From Trichinella spiralis (Eukaryota > Nematoda > Enoplea > Trichinellida > Trichinellidae), in assembly GCA_000181795.3 (NCBI GenBank), contig CM012953.1:4520292-4584291 (forward strand): a stretch of DNA of 64,000 nt. The letters run 5' to 3'. Below, piece by piece: positions 38,422 through 50,400 of this stretch (its first letter is position 1; each line of letters starts with the position of its first letter). The position numbers were made by a program, and so were the translations under genes. The notes under the pieces were generated by a model. The model had not been told where the DNA came from, made no database searches, and saw only the letters and a program-made list of their open reading frames with translations.

Positions 38422-41400
38422 ATGGATATGCCAGCACTGGAGGAAGAAGCTTTCTCAGCTGCCGTTAAGCAAGTAGCCGCTATGCTTCGACGACCTGATC
38501 AGCTGGAAAAATTAAGCCATTACAAACAACGAGCATTAAGAAAGAAGGTATGAGCTTTTGGATTTGAATTAACTGATTCGCCGTTAACAGAGGTTATTAT
38601 TTAAAAATTTGGTATTAAATGTCTTCATGTAAATTGTAATGTTGATTGTGACAGTGTTGAATTTATGCACATCTCATGTTTGAAAAGTATGTCGATTTTT
38701 AATATCGTAGGCTGCTGTGGAAGCTATGCTCAAAACAGCAGTTCATTCTCAACTGGAAAATGTTCGAACTGGTCTAAATCAATTGCAGCTGATTTCTAAA
38801 GATGTTGCGACAATACAAAAGTGCAGTATACAAATAATCAAAGAACTTGATGAGATTCCAGCGTTGAAAAAAAAGTTACAAATTTTACATGAAGAAAATC
38901 GAAAACATATTCAGGTTAGAAATATCATTCATTCATTGTTTTATTCATGATTTTCTATTAATTTTATTATGTATATATGATTTAAATGGATATATATTGA
39001 AGAATTTTAAAACAGAAATTTGATATCATATTTAGTGCTCCACTGCAATCGAAAATTTAAAAGCGATTTATGAAATTCAAGAAACAGTTGATCAAACGTA
39101 TGAATTAATCAACACTGGAAAGTTACTTCACGCCCATCAAAAGTAACAAAATTTATCAATTGATTTGTATCTTTGATTTCAATCAATTTAAAATTTCAGT
39201 TTAATGGAACTGGAAAATGCAAGGGACAATGTGATGTTTGAAGTTTTCAAAACAAAAGCAGAAAGTTTATACGATCAAAAAGTGAAGTTTGGCAATGAAT
39301 TTATTCTTATTTGAATGCAATAGCATTTTTCTATTATCCAATATAAATTTTTACTTTGAAATATTCTGTACAATAGAAATTAACTTTTATTTTTAAAATA
39401 TTATTAGTTTATGCGAAATATATTGTTGGTTTTGCTTTTCAAACAAATGTAAATTTAGATTTTAGCAGATTATTTTTGTGAACTTTTTAAACTTGCCGAT
39501 GAGCTATCTAAACAGCTCTGGTATATCATCGGACGCACTTTGGAAGCAGTTCGTGGAACGGATCCTGGACCACAGCAGTTGGTTACCTCTTTGAGGATCA
39601 TTGAACGAGAAGAAAGGTATTTTTTGATTAATATTTATTAATAAAGTAATTGTTGGATTGGTAATTGTATTTTAGAATTGACGAATTTTGTCTTCAACGT
39701 AAGAAGGATACCGGCTTTATGCCTGTGGGACGTCCTCGTCAATGGCGTAAGAAGTGTTTTGACGTTTTGACAAATATGGTTAATCAGAGGTTGTTAGTTA
39801 ATTATTCTAAAATATATCTATATATTATAATGTAATTTATCCTCAGGATCGAAGGAAATCAACTTGAAGATCGTATCCTGCACAAAGAATGGCTTGCCAG
39901 ATATTTGGAACTCATTCGAATGACTGTTGTTCAAGATTTGCGAGTTGTCAAAGTTATTTTTTTGCCATTGCTTTTTGTCAAATTTTCCTATTTGTTTCTA
40001 AATAAATTGTTTTAGAGTGGCTGCACTCCTTGTTTTCCTCCTGAATATCACATTTTTGATCGTGTCTTGTTCATGTATCATACCAGTATTTCTAACCGGG
40101 TAAGCTTTAAATTTTCAAATCATCAGGAAAGATAATTATTTATTATCTCATGTTTAGCATTAAAAATTAAAAGAGCGATTGAATTTTTTGTTTCTTGATT
40201 AAATCAATATACAATATTATATAAGCAAAACGCTAATGTTTATTTTATTAAATCTATACAGAGTAATGTTTCAGTTGCCGATGAGTATGATTGAGTACGT
40301 ACTAATTGCAATTAAACTTCTATATTTATTCGTACTGATATTCAGATTTAATTTTTTAACGTGCTTGTAAGTGCACTATATTGTAATTGCATTGTAATAT
40401 GAATGATATCAGTGTATTGTATTGCAGTTACGCGAAATAGCGGCGGACAGCTTGGAAAAAAATGAACTTATACAATTGTTGAGTTGGTTGCGAATTTACA
40501 GGTTATTCAAATGTTTTTGCAGAATTGTTTAATTTTTAAATCACTGTGAAATTTTAGTGGAAAAGATATGCTTGGACATGTAGCGCTTGGTATAGATGCT
40601 CAGAAGTTGGTTGCCGATCATCCTTTATTGCCTCGAAAGACTGTCACAGAATTGTTGAACAGGTTTGAGGTGTTAAAGAAAATTAAAAGTTTTAAACTTA
40701 ATTCATCGACTGTTTTAGATTCATAGAAATAACGAAAAATGATTTGCAAGATTGGCTTGGTCGGACGTTAGTTCAAGAAAAAGATGTATACGTGCGCAAT
40801 TACTTTCACATATATGCCTGTCTAATTTACACTTTTAGGATTGGTACAAAGGAGCCAGCCCAGAAACTGATTGTTACAATCAATATTATACACCGTTAGC
40901 TTCTATTTTATTTCAAATGATAGATGATCAGGTATCAGATGTTTTAAACGACATTTGTACATACTGGGCAGTTTTAGATGCAACTTGGAAAAGAGATGGG
41001 AAGTGATACAATCCCTAATATTTTGTTCGTTTGTGTAGAGGAGATGCTTACGTTTACTAATCAGTATAAAGGTAAGTGTGCGTTTAGTTTTTTTTGTAGT
41101 AAAATTTGCTTATTTTTTTTAGAGGCATTTCAAGCATTTTATAATAAACATTTCGAGGATCGAAGTCGTTTCAGATATTTTACTCAAACGATGGTAATTA
41201 CTAAAATTTGAATGTGAGCCTCGTTATATAAGCTTATATTTAACGGCGAAATTTTATTTCTAGGTTTCAATTGCAAATGTATGTTTGATATGCGTAGAAT
41301 CGTCGGAAAAGCTGAAAACAAATGTTCGCCTATCGGTTCAGTGGGAATCTCCACAGAGCAGCTCAACGCAAGTTGCTAGTCCACGACCGCAGTCGATGAG

Positions 41401-42304
41401 AGCAGACCTTTTGCAAAATATTGAACAGTTGAAAGATCGTTGGAATTTAAATTCTCAGATTGCGTAATTTTTTTCTTTTGTGTAATTTAATACAATTATA
41501 TACTGTTTTATTTGCTGTAGAGTGAAATGTTTACTTAGCGAAGTAGTGACAGATATAACTCCTCAACTTGCACTAATTTTATCTTCGAAATGGTACGTAT
41601 TATTATTTATTATTGAACGTATTATTTTTTTCAGTTTAATATTCTTGCAGGCTGGGAACGTTATCAGCAGTTGATACAATTTGCTTTACAATAGAAGATT
41701 ATTATCAAGATCATTGTCATTTAAAAGCATCCCTTTTGAATAGTTTGTTGATGGAATTGCAAATTCGAGTGGTACAGGAATACATGAAAGCTTTTGAAGC
41801 TCGGTAGAGAATTTCATATTTTTAAGTCTACAAAGGCTATTCGAAAATAAGATTCTTTTTTGTTTAGGCGACTTACTTTTCAAAATTATGAAGAAAGAAA
41901 AGCGGCCTCTGATCAGCTATGCAAAGAAGCGGAAAGGATGAAGGAATTGTTCAGTCGTTTAATAAAACAAGAAGATGATTCATCAGAAGAGGTGAATTGA
42001 TGAGATTCTGAAAGGAAATGAACATTCCTAACTTTTTCAATACTTTTAGTTTGAAACTGTTACAAGCGTTCTATTAGCGGTGGCAGAAGTGATGTCACTT
42101 CGGGATAAATCTCTGTTGGCGTTGGAAGTTAGCAGCTTTGTGCAGAAGTATCCAAATATTAGTGTCGAACAGTTGTCTGGCTTGATTCAAATGCGAGAAG
42201 ATGTTGGCCGTTCTGAAGCACGGCAGTTAGCTCAAGAGATAACAGCTCAGAATAAGCTTAGACCTAAATTGCAGGGGAAAATTGCAAATGTGTTCGATTT
42301 TTGA
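38422..42304 (+). CDS. EXOC3: exocyst complex component 3 (SEC6)
   Basis: Nineteen exons: 38422-38547, 38711-38914, 39036-39142, 39200-39264, 39466-39616, 39676-39789, 39847-39952, 40016-40099, 40428-40501, 40558-40662, 40719-40785, 40839-40931, 40978-41071, 41123-41193, 41264-41463, 41521-41592, 41651-41803, 41868-41991, 42050-42304; 754 residues (human EXOC3 about 745). Colinear matches include AAVKQVAAMLRRPDQLEKL, VRTGLNQLQ, TAIENLKAIYEI, LLHAHQNLMELENARD, ADELSKQLW, RIIEREERIDE, CTPCFPPEYHIF, LPRKTVTELLNRFIE, DWYKGASPETD, QYYTPLASILFQM and AVAEVMSLRD near the C-terminus. SEC6 is a rod-like exocyst subunit that tethers secretory vesicles at the plasma membrane. The exon 4 donor (A|GTTTAT) was chosen because the more obvious GTGAAG at 39282 breaks the frame. 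Confidence 0.93.
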
Positions 42305-42797
42305 TTGACTTTTTTAAAGTTGATTATTTGCCTTATATTTAGTCTTAAATTTTGGAAACTTTTCAATTTGTGTAAGACATGTTTGAATTTTCTTCGGCAA
42401 TTTCTCAATTCAAAAGGAATACTGTAACTACGTTAATGTACCAAACTTAATTATCATAAATAATTAACATAAAAATAAATAAAGCACAGTTTAATTAATT
42501 TGTTGATAATTTATTTGCGTTTCCGTAGATTTATCATAATAATATGCTAATCATGCCATCGTATGGTATCAACAGTCGATTTTGTAAAGTTTCTAAAATT
42601 TTTTAAAAAATAAAAATGTATCGCTTTTAATTATAACTAAAAATACTGTTTATATTTATAAACCTTTTTTATTCGACATTGCCATTACAATACATTTGTG
42701 TAATACAGTAGAAGAATTTAAATCAAGTTCAACAGAAGGATACTGTATTCGTTAGAAGTATATTTGTGCTTTACAGTTTGTTATTTTTACTTGTATC
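42305..42797. other. spacer between EXOC3 and the CWC21-type gene, same strand
   Basis: About 490 bp, AT-rich, with AATAAA signals near 42475. No gene is seen. Confidence 0.5.
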
Positions 42798-44590
42798 ATG
42801 TATAATGGTATCGGTTTACAAACCGCTCGAGGGTCAGGTACCAGTGGTTATGTGCAGAAAAATCTTGCCCATGTAGTGGTGTCTAAAGATAAACAACAAT
42901 ACCGGAATGAAGATGACATCAAACGACTTGAAAGCAAAGTCACGCGAAAACCTAACAAAGAACTGATTTTACACGAGCGAAAGCGAAAGATTGAATTGAA
43001 ATGTCTGGAAATGCAAGATTTGATGACTGAGCAAAAGTAACCTTTTCTTCAACTTTGCATATGGTTTATTATATTTTGTCATGTTATTTTTGCAGCTAAA
43101 CGGGCATTTATAGTGTGTTATTTTCAATATTAATGAAATGATGTTTTAGATTATTTACATAATCATATATTGTTGTTATTGTTTTCATATACTGGTGATG
43201 TTTATTTTTAATTTAACCATGAAATATGAATGTTAATTGGTGTATTTTTTTTAAATTACTGAATTCACAGTCGCAAAGATGACATGAGTATTTTAACTTT
43301 TTTATTTTCGGTTTCGGCTTGTACAGTACTTTTAAAAGAATTGTTTGTGGAATTGTTGTTTACACATGTCCGTATTCTGTGTGTCGCATATCTTGATGCA
43401 GTTAAAGTATGTATATTGACAATGAAGTATTAATGTACTGTACTGTAATGCCGTTAATTAACAAAATTAAAAATGAATAACAATAGTGAATTAATAGGCT
43501 ATGGTTATTATTGAAAAATAGTAGATTCAGTGCAATATTCACAAACTGCATTGCACGTTTATTTTTCAAGTTACCCAGAAGAAGAAATACAAGAGAAGGT
43601 GGATAAATATCGGGCATTGTTGAGGAAGAAGTTGGAAGAAGAGGGTGATGTTGATGATGACGAAGAGGCGAACGAAAAAAAGGTTAAAGATAGTCACATT
43701 ATGGCCCAAATGATGCAAGAAAAAAACGATCGAATTCGAAGAGCTTTGAATATAAAAAAAGATTACGTTAGCGGTGCTGCATTTAAATTCAACGAAAAGA
43801 AAGCTGAAATGGCTGAAGTGGCATCTTTGAATAAAAATTTGTCAGTAGATATGTGCATTTTATTGTCAATGAAGTGAACGATGACGTAAAGTTGGTTTCA
43901 GGTTACAGCGTCCAGCCGCAGAAGTTGAAAAAAAAGAAGAAGCAGATGAAGAAACGAGCGAGTCATCTTCTACTACTACTACTTCTTCTTCTTCTTCAAG
44001 TGAAGACAGTGATAGTTCCGCTGATTCGTCAGATTCAGACGAAGAATCTAGCTCGTCAACATCTACAGTTAGCTCAGATTCGTCAAGGTATTAGCTTATT
44101 ATTATAATTATTATTACTGTTATTGCTATTAGGTTATGAAATTTTCTTACCAAGTGAGAAACTCTTTTTAAGAGAGGTAAAGCAGAAGACATCTAAACGA
44201 GCGTTTCGTGGAGAACCTTCGAAAAGGGATGGAAAAAGACGTCGACGGGAATCGTATGACAGAGAACGATCTCCTCGTAAAGGAAGATCCCCATCTCCGA
44301 GAAAGGTTTCCAAGCACTGGGATAGTAGCAGCAAAATAAGTAAAAGTAAAGACAGTGAAAGTTATAGAAAGCGACGCTCGGAAAAGAATAACGACGATCA
44401 TTTATCCAAGGAAAGACGAAAGGAAACAAAGTCGAGGAATGACTGCAAAAAGCGTCGGCATAAATCTGAATCATCTGGGCGATCATCGTCGTCATCTCCA
44501 AGAGCACGACGACATCATTCGAGACATGATGAAAGGAATGGAAGTAGAAAGTTAAAAGAGAAGCATAGAAAAGAAACCAAGCACAGATGA
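42798..44590 (+). CDS. rsr-2/SRRM2: CWC21/SRRM2-type SR-related splicing factor
   Basis: Exons 42798-43036, 43571-43844, 43909-44087 and 44173-44590, in phases 2,0,2, give 369 residues. The N-terminus MYNGIGLQTARGSGTSGYVQKNL and the following cwf21 domain (RKPNKELILHERKRKIELKC...YPEEEIQEKVDKYR) are diagnostic for the SRRM2/Cwc21/RSR-2 family, which sits at the spliceosome's catalytic centre beside PRP8 and the U5 loop. The rest is an acidic poly-Ser/Thr block in the third exon (ESSSTTTTSSSSSSEDSD) and a basic RS-type tail (RERSPRKGRSPSPRK). The human protein has a far longer RS tail; nematode and yeast versions are short, as here. Antisense frames over the RS tail are artefacts. Confidence 0.95.
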
Positions 44591-45104
44591 AAAATTGACA
44601 GAATTAAGTGCAACTGTGATTGATATAAATTATCTCACGTGCGATATTATTGTTATTATTATTAGGTTAACATTTTTATGGAAACAATGGAAAATATTTT
44701 AATAAAATTTCCTTCAGTTGAAATCTGAAGTATTTTGAAGTTCCTGCTTTTCTAAAATTTAACATCAATTTCAGAGATAAAAATTGTGATAGATGCAGAT
44801 TTACTCCAGATAACGGAGAGCTGAAAACTTATTTTTAACTGCAATTGCTATTTCTTTATATATTGGATAAAGCAGTTGTGTTAATGATGTTCGTGAAAGT
44901 GGTTTTATAATAATTATGCATGATCAAAAAAGTACAATATAAAGCATCTTAAAAGTTTAGAACTGCGGTTCAGTATTAAGTTTTTGCATTAATTAACCAT
45001 AATATATTAGGTGATATGATTTTTTAAAATGTGTTTACAGTAAAGTTCAAATACAAAGGTTTGTTCTTTCTCGGTCCCACTTTTCTCTTATTGGTCTTTG
45101 CCCA
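44591..45104. other. intergenic sequence before the inverted arms
   Basis: AT-rich DNA without reading frames of note. Confidence 0.5.
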
Positions 45105-45231
45105 CGCTATTTTATTGGACCGTCAAATCTTTGTTGTATTGGTTTTCATTTTATTGGGCCGTGAAGTCTTTGTCGTATTGGTTTTCCTTTGCTAATTGCT
45201 CATTGATTCAAACTCTTCAGTTGTGATTAGC
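45105..45231 (+). repeat. left arm of an inverted repeat with CCAAT boxes
   Basis: Sequence from CGCTATTTTATTGGAC to TCAGTTGTGATTAGC is the inverse of 46648-46736. Within it a unit of about 39 bp (TTTTATTGGRCCGT...GTATTGGTTTTC) occurs twice in tandem, so the arm carries four ATTGG (inverted CCAAT) pentamers, with a fifth just outside at about 45090. A possible leader exon with donor AAAAAG|GTGAGTTC follows at about 45300. Confidence 0.7.
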
Positions 45232-45393
45232 CGCTATGGATTACCCTATCATCAGCGCTCACACGCCGCACGACACCACTTAGCTTTAACAGCAACGAAA
45301 AAGGTGAGTTCATGCGAACCGCTACATATAAAATATACATATATATAAATATACCACGCCACGCTCATGTATGATGAGAACATCAGGCGTTTT

Positions 45394-46284
45394 NNNNNNN
45401 NNNNNNNNNNNNNNNNNNNNNNNNNNNNNNNNNNNNNNNNNNNNNNNNNNNNNNNNNNNNNNNNNNNNNNNNNNNNNNNNNNNNNNNNNNNNNNNNNNNN
45501 NNNNNNNNNNNNNNNNNNNNNNNNNNNNNNNNNNNNNNNNNNNNNNNNNNNNNNNNNNNNNNNNNNNNNNNNNNNNNNNNNNNNNNNNNNNNNNNNNNNN
45601 NNNNNNNNNNNNNNNNNNNNNNNNNNNNNNNNNNNNNNNNNNNNNNNNNNNNNNNNNNNNNNNNNNNNNNNNNNNNNNNNNNNNNNNNNNNNNNNNNNNN
45701 NNNNNNNNNNNNNNNNNNNNNNNNNNNNNNNNNNNNNNNNNNNNNNNNNNNNNNNNNNNNNNNNNNNNNNNNNNNNNNNNNNNNNNNNNNNNNNNNNNNN
45801 NNNNNNNNNNNNNNNNNNNNNNNNNNNNNNNNNNNNNNNNNNNNNNNNNNNNNNNNNNNNNNNNNNNNNNNNNNNNNNNNNNNNNNNNNNNNNNNNNNNN
45901 NNNNNNNNNNNNNNNNNNNNNNNNNNNNNNNNNNNNNNNNNNNNNNNNNNNNNNNNNNNNNNNNNNNNNNNNNNNNNNNNNNNNNNNNNNNNNNNNNNNN
46001 NNNNNNNNNNNNNNNNNNNNNNNNNNNNNNNNNNNNNNNNNNNNNNNNNNNNNNNNNNNNNNNNNNNNNNNNNNNNNNNNNNNNNNNNNNNNNNNNNNNN
46101 NNNNNNNNNNNNNNNNNNNNNNNNNNNNNNNNNNNNNNNNNNNNNNNNNNNNNNNNNNNNNNNNNNNNNNNNNNNNNNNNNNNNNNNNNNNNNNNNNNNN
46201 NNNNNNNNNNNNNNNNNNNNNNNNNNNNNNNNNNNNNNNNNNNNNNNNNNNNNNNNNNNNNNNNNNNNNNNNNNNNNNNNNNNN
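45394..46284. other. assembly gap (891 N)
   Basis: Unsequenced. Reading frames drawn through it are meaningless. Just after the gap, 46285-46300 reads as a pyrimidine-rich acceptor (TTCTTTACAG), followed by a short open stretch ending in TAG at 46323, possibly the last exon of a plus-strand gene hidden in the gap. Confidence 0.95.
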
Positions 46285-47443
46285 TGACTGTTCTTTACAG
46301 AGGTTGTTACTGCTGTTGGGTAGTGAAAAATAAGAATAACTATTTAACTTATTTTTGTATCTTTTTTTCTGAATTATTACTAACGCATTTGATATAACGT
46401 CAGTCTGGTACAGTAAAATATAGAATAGTGATAAAAATTATTATTGAAAACGTTGATCACTAAAAAGTATAACTTCACTAATAATATATTGGAAAATCAA
46501 AATTACAATGAATTATAAAGCTTATAAATCTGGATTGAAACAATTCCCAAATAAGAAATATTTTCATTACTAATGTTACGTCACCACAATTAAAGTTACG
46601 TAATCCTAAATGGAAAATTTGAACCAATGAAATGAAAAAATATTGCAGCTAAATCACAACTGAAAAGTTTGAATCAATTAGGAATTAGACAAGGAAAACC
46701 AATAAGACAACGACAAGAAGGTCCAATAAAATAGCGAGTTCAACGACCAGTAAAATTAGACGGTGAAAATTTGTCCCGAAATCGACCATCCCATTTGCTC
46801 TATTAGAATGCAGAGGGAGATGCATACATGATGTTATTATATATATCGGCAATGAAGTTTTTTCTGATTACAATTGATTTGTATTTTTTGCATAACTGCT
46901 GAAAAAGGGTAATTTTATGATAGTCCATTGATGTACTGTGTGCGACATATAGAAGAAATTTTTTTTGATATTGTAACAGACAGATGCACAATTTTTTCTT
47001 CTCAAATATAATTAGTTTCTTCTGAAATAAACCGGTGTATTTATGTTACACTACTTGTACACTGTCTGGTTCATTTTACATTTGCTCATTATTCTGACAA
47101 TTGTTTAAAGTTGAAAATATAGAACAAACGAATCAACAACGCCTATTGATAACATGTACGTTATCAGTGTAATTCGAGAAATCAAAAGAACAAAAGTGAA
47201 AATTTTGTCTCCTGAATGTTTAGATTTATTATTTTTCATCTAAAAATCCAATTAAAGTTATGGTTTTTATGTGTAAATTGTTCAATAACTGCTCACTGCG
47301 GTTGCATACCTCTGTTGGTTGTTGAAGGGAAGAAAGAGAAAATACAAAAGAAAAATAAAAGGATACGCAAAGAGGCAAGGGTAAAAATTTTTAATGCAAA
47401 TAAACGACTAAATGGCTTTTCCGTTGTGGAACTTTGTTCGTGG
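46285..47443. other. region between the gap and the PITPNM gene
   Basis: Apart from the right inverted arm (46648-46736) and the possible 3' exon at its left end, I see only AT-rich DNA. Polypurine stretches near 47325-47390 lie downstream of the PITPNM stop codon. Confidence 0.5.
46648..46736 (-). repeat. right arm of the inverted repeat with CCAAT boxes
   Basis: GCTAAATCACAACTGAAAAG through GTCCAATAAAATAGCG is the inverse of the left arm, with scattered mismatches and one copy, not two, of the CCAAT unit. It holds two CCAAT pentamers, and a further one lies at about 46624. Confidence 0.7.
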
Positions 47444-50400
47444 TCATCGACGCCTGACTGGACCGCGGTCGGTCATCGGTGTCGAAGTGATCGAACAGCG
47501 TTTAGTGGCTGTCCGGGGAGTGAAGGATCTCGACCTGGCAACTGCAGACAAATTCGACGAACGAACCACTGAAACTCTGTCGGCTAGTGAAAACGAGCAA
47601 CGGCTGTGCTGCAAAATGAGCCGACCGTCGCCTTGAGCTGGTGTCGCCAAATATGACAACTGACCACTGCATAATTGACACAAATGCGAAGAATAACCGT
47701 CGGCAAGAACCTGTGAAAAGCAAAGCAAATCGACTCGAATGCAATCACAAGCAAACATACAAACAAACAAACAAACAAACAGAAAACAAAAATCAAAATA
47801 AACAATCCCATTACTAGGCATTCGTGATGCAACTTTTTGGAAACTCTTCCAAGAGCAAAAATTCGACTCGCCGGCAGGCCAAGTTCCGCATATCCGCGAA
47901 TATCCTTGGCGGAACCGTAAGCGACGTGAATGCGCAGACCACAGTCGGTGATCAACGATTTCAGTGTGTTCGTCTTTTGTTTGAGCAAATCAGTCGAGAA
48001 GCCTTCGTTGAAGAACAACAAACCAAACGGAAAATTATGCTCCACCAACCAAGTGGTGACAATTCGTTGCTGCAAGTCCGGCCTGGCCGATATGTAGACA
48101 ATCAAATATCCCAAATCTTGCCAATGACGAACCACGTCCACAGCCGACGGTCTGACACGAGGATTTTTGCCGGTCAACGAAACGCTGGCCGTGAACGAAC
48201 CATCTATACTGAACACCACGCATTCAGTATCCCGCGGTAGAACGGCCAGTGACATGTCCAAGCTGGAATTGTCGCCCCGAACAACCATCCGCACTGGATA
48301 CAGACCAACGGGCAATCGTTGACCGTTGGTCAATTCGAACCTCAGTCGACCGTGACTGTCGGTCAACGTTGAACCGTACAGCGTCCACTCGCCGGTTTGT
48401 ACATCGCGCATTATGTTCACGTCCACCAGCTCACCGCTCAAAGCAACCATGTCAAAAGGACCGTACATAAATCTCGCCTAAAAATTATTAGTATAAAAAG
48501 TAATAAATGAACAAATATACAAGTATCATTCTAACTTGCAAAATTTGGTCCTGATTTTCATTCACAGCAACGTCATTGGCCCTGTGATTGGCAGCGATAT
48601 TTTTCACTTTCAACGTGGTGTGCCATTTGAGCCATTTGTCAGCGGATTTTGCCTCGACCAGCGAGCCCGCTTGACGATTTTCATTCCAAAAAACATCACC
48701 GCAAATAAATTGACGCAATATGAACGCACACACGTCTTTCGATTCCCAAAAGCTGGCGTGGAAAATATCCGACAACGATGCAAGGGGCAATTTGATCAAA
48801 TCGACCGGTGAAAAAAGAGCATAATCAAGCCGCTTACATCCCCACCATTTCGACAACAAGGTTGATATTCGATCGGCTGATTTCAAATCTGTGAAATTAA
48901 AAAAAAATCACTCTTCTTCTATTCAAATAATGTGAAAATTTGACTGTTGCATCATACATACTGTTTTCTGATCGACCGTATTCACTGCTCAGAGAGGCGA
49001 CACTGCGTCGTCTGTGGAACAATGGATTCTTTTCCAGATTGGGTGTCAGTGAATGCTTCTCAGTAGCAAACAACGGAACACAATCGAGAATATGCATCGA
49101 CTGACCGTCGCCCAGCGGAAAACGCTCATAGCGCGGTATATTTACCGGCGGTATGACAGAAAATTCAGTCAAAAGCAGCGGTTCAATGCGCACTGAACAC
49201 GGATCTGTCGCGTAATACAAATTGTACACTTGCTCGCATCGTGGTGCGGGAAATGCAAACGAGTCTACAATAAAACAATGTTTCGTTGAAAATTTTTACT
49301 ACAAAATATTCAAATTTCTTTCAAAATAAATATCACTGTCAATCTAGATCTTTTGGATGCTGTTTTTTTAATTATTCACAACACCAAATGAAATTATAAT
49401 AAAGATAATCATAATAATGGAATAAAGAAAAAGAAGAAGAAATCAATCAAGTTTCACTTATTATTTATTCAATAAAAGCTGATCATCAATATTAATTGCA
49501 ACAGATAATTAAGAATAACAGTATTAAACTTGTAAAAATAGCATCTCCACTATAAAATTTGAAATTAATCATATTATTAAAAAAATCTTCTGAAATGGTT
49601 TTCAAAAGAAAAAAAAAGTATTTTAAAACTTGATCTGCAAAAAGCATGTGTTCTTGACATGTGAAATGCATCAACCAGTGCAAATGAGATGACTATTCAT
49701 GTGACACATTACGTAACGTTCATCATCAAGTGACAGTTGCTTAAAAGAGAAAAAAAAATTCACATCGCTTCCTCTATTCTTATCATTCCTTCGATAAATT
49801 TTTAGTCAGAAAAAAATGACGCAAATTAAAAGCCGCTTCTAGGAAGTAACAATTTCGCATACCCGACCGGCAAGTGACGAAATTAAATTAAGCTCCACAT
49901 ATTACATTCGACTAAATAGCAAACATGTTTAAATTTAAATTTCAACCGCATATTTAGCAATTGAAACAACTGAACTTGACGTGAGAGAAATATTTTTTTT
50001 TGATGAAAATATTTTTTCTTGAAAATTTTCATATTAATAAATTGCATTAAAGTTGCACACAAATTAATAAATGCTCACTCGGATTGTTGGCAATTTTGCG
50101 CATCACCAGCACATAACCCAACGATGTACCGAACAAGAACAAATGTTGAACAGGAAATGCAAATTCAGAACTTGCTGAATTGTCACCATCAACAACAACC
50201 ATTTTGGACAATCTGCCAGAGTTATCATTGTCAGCTTCTGTTCCAAGAGAGGATTCACCAACTAAACTTGTACTACAAGAAGCGACGGATGATGGAATGG
50301 GAGTGAATTTCTGAAAAACCAAAAATTCAATATATTGAATAAAACAAAAATTAAATTAAATTAAAATATAATTAAATTGAAGAAATCATTTTTTTTCCAT

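Noticed and set aside
39282-39465. GTGAAG donor for EXOC3 exon 4
   Set aside because: Phase 0 does not fit the next exon, whose frame is fixed by the conserved ADELSKQLW.
44134-44507. Minus-strand frames opposite the CWC21-type gene
   Set aside because: Antisense of an RS-repeat exon; low-complexity artefact.
45367-46333. Long reading frames of 306 and 320 codons
   Set aside because: They run through Ns of the assembly gap and carry no information.
47824-48240. 138-codon plus-strand frame
   Set aside because: It is antisense to the LNS2 exon of the PITPNM gene, which has unmistakable family motifs.
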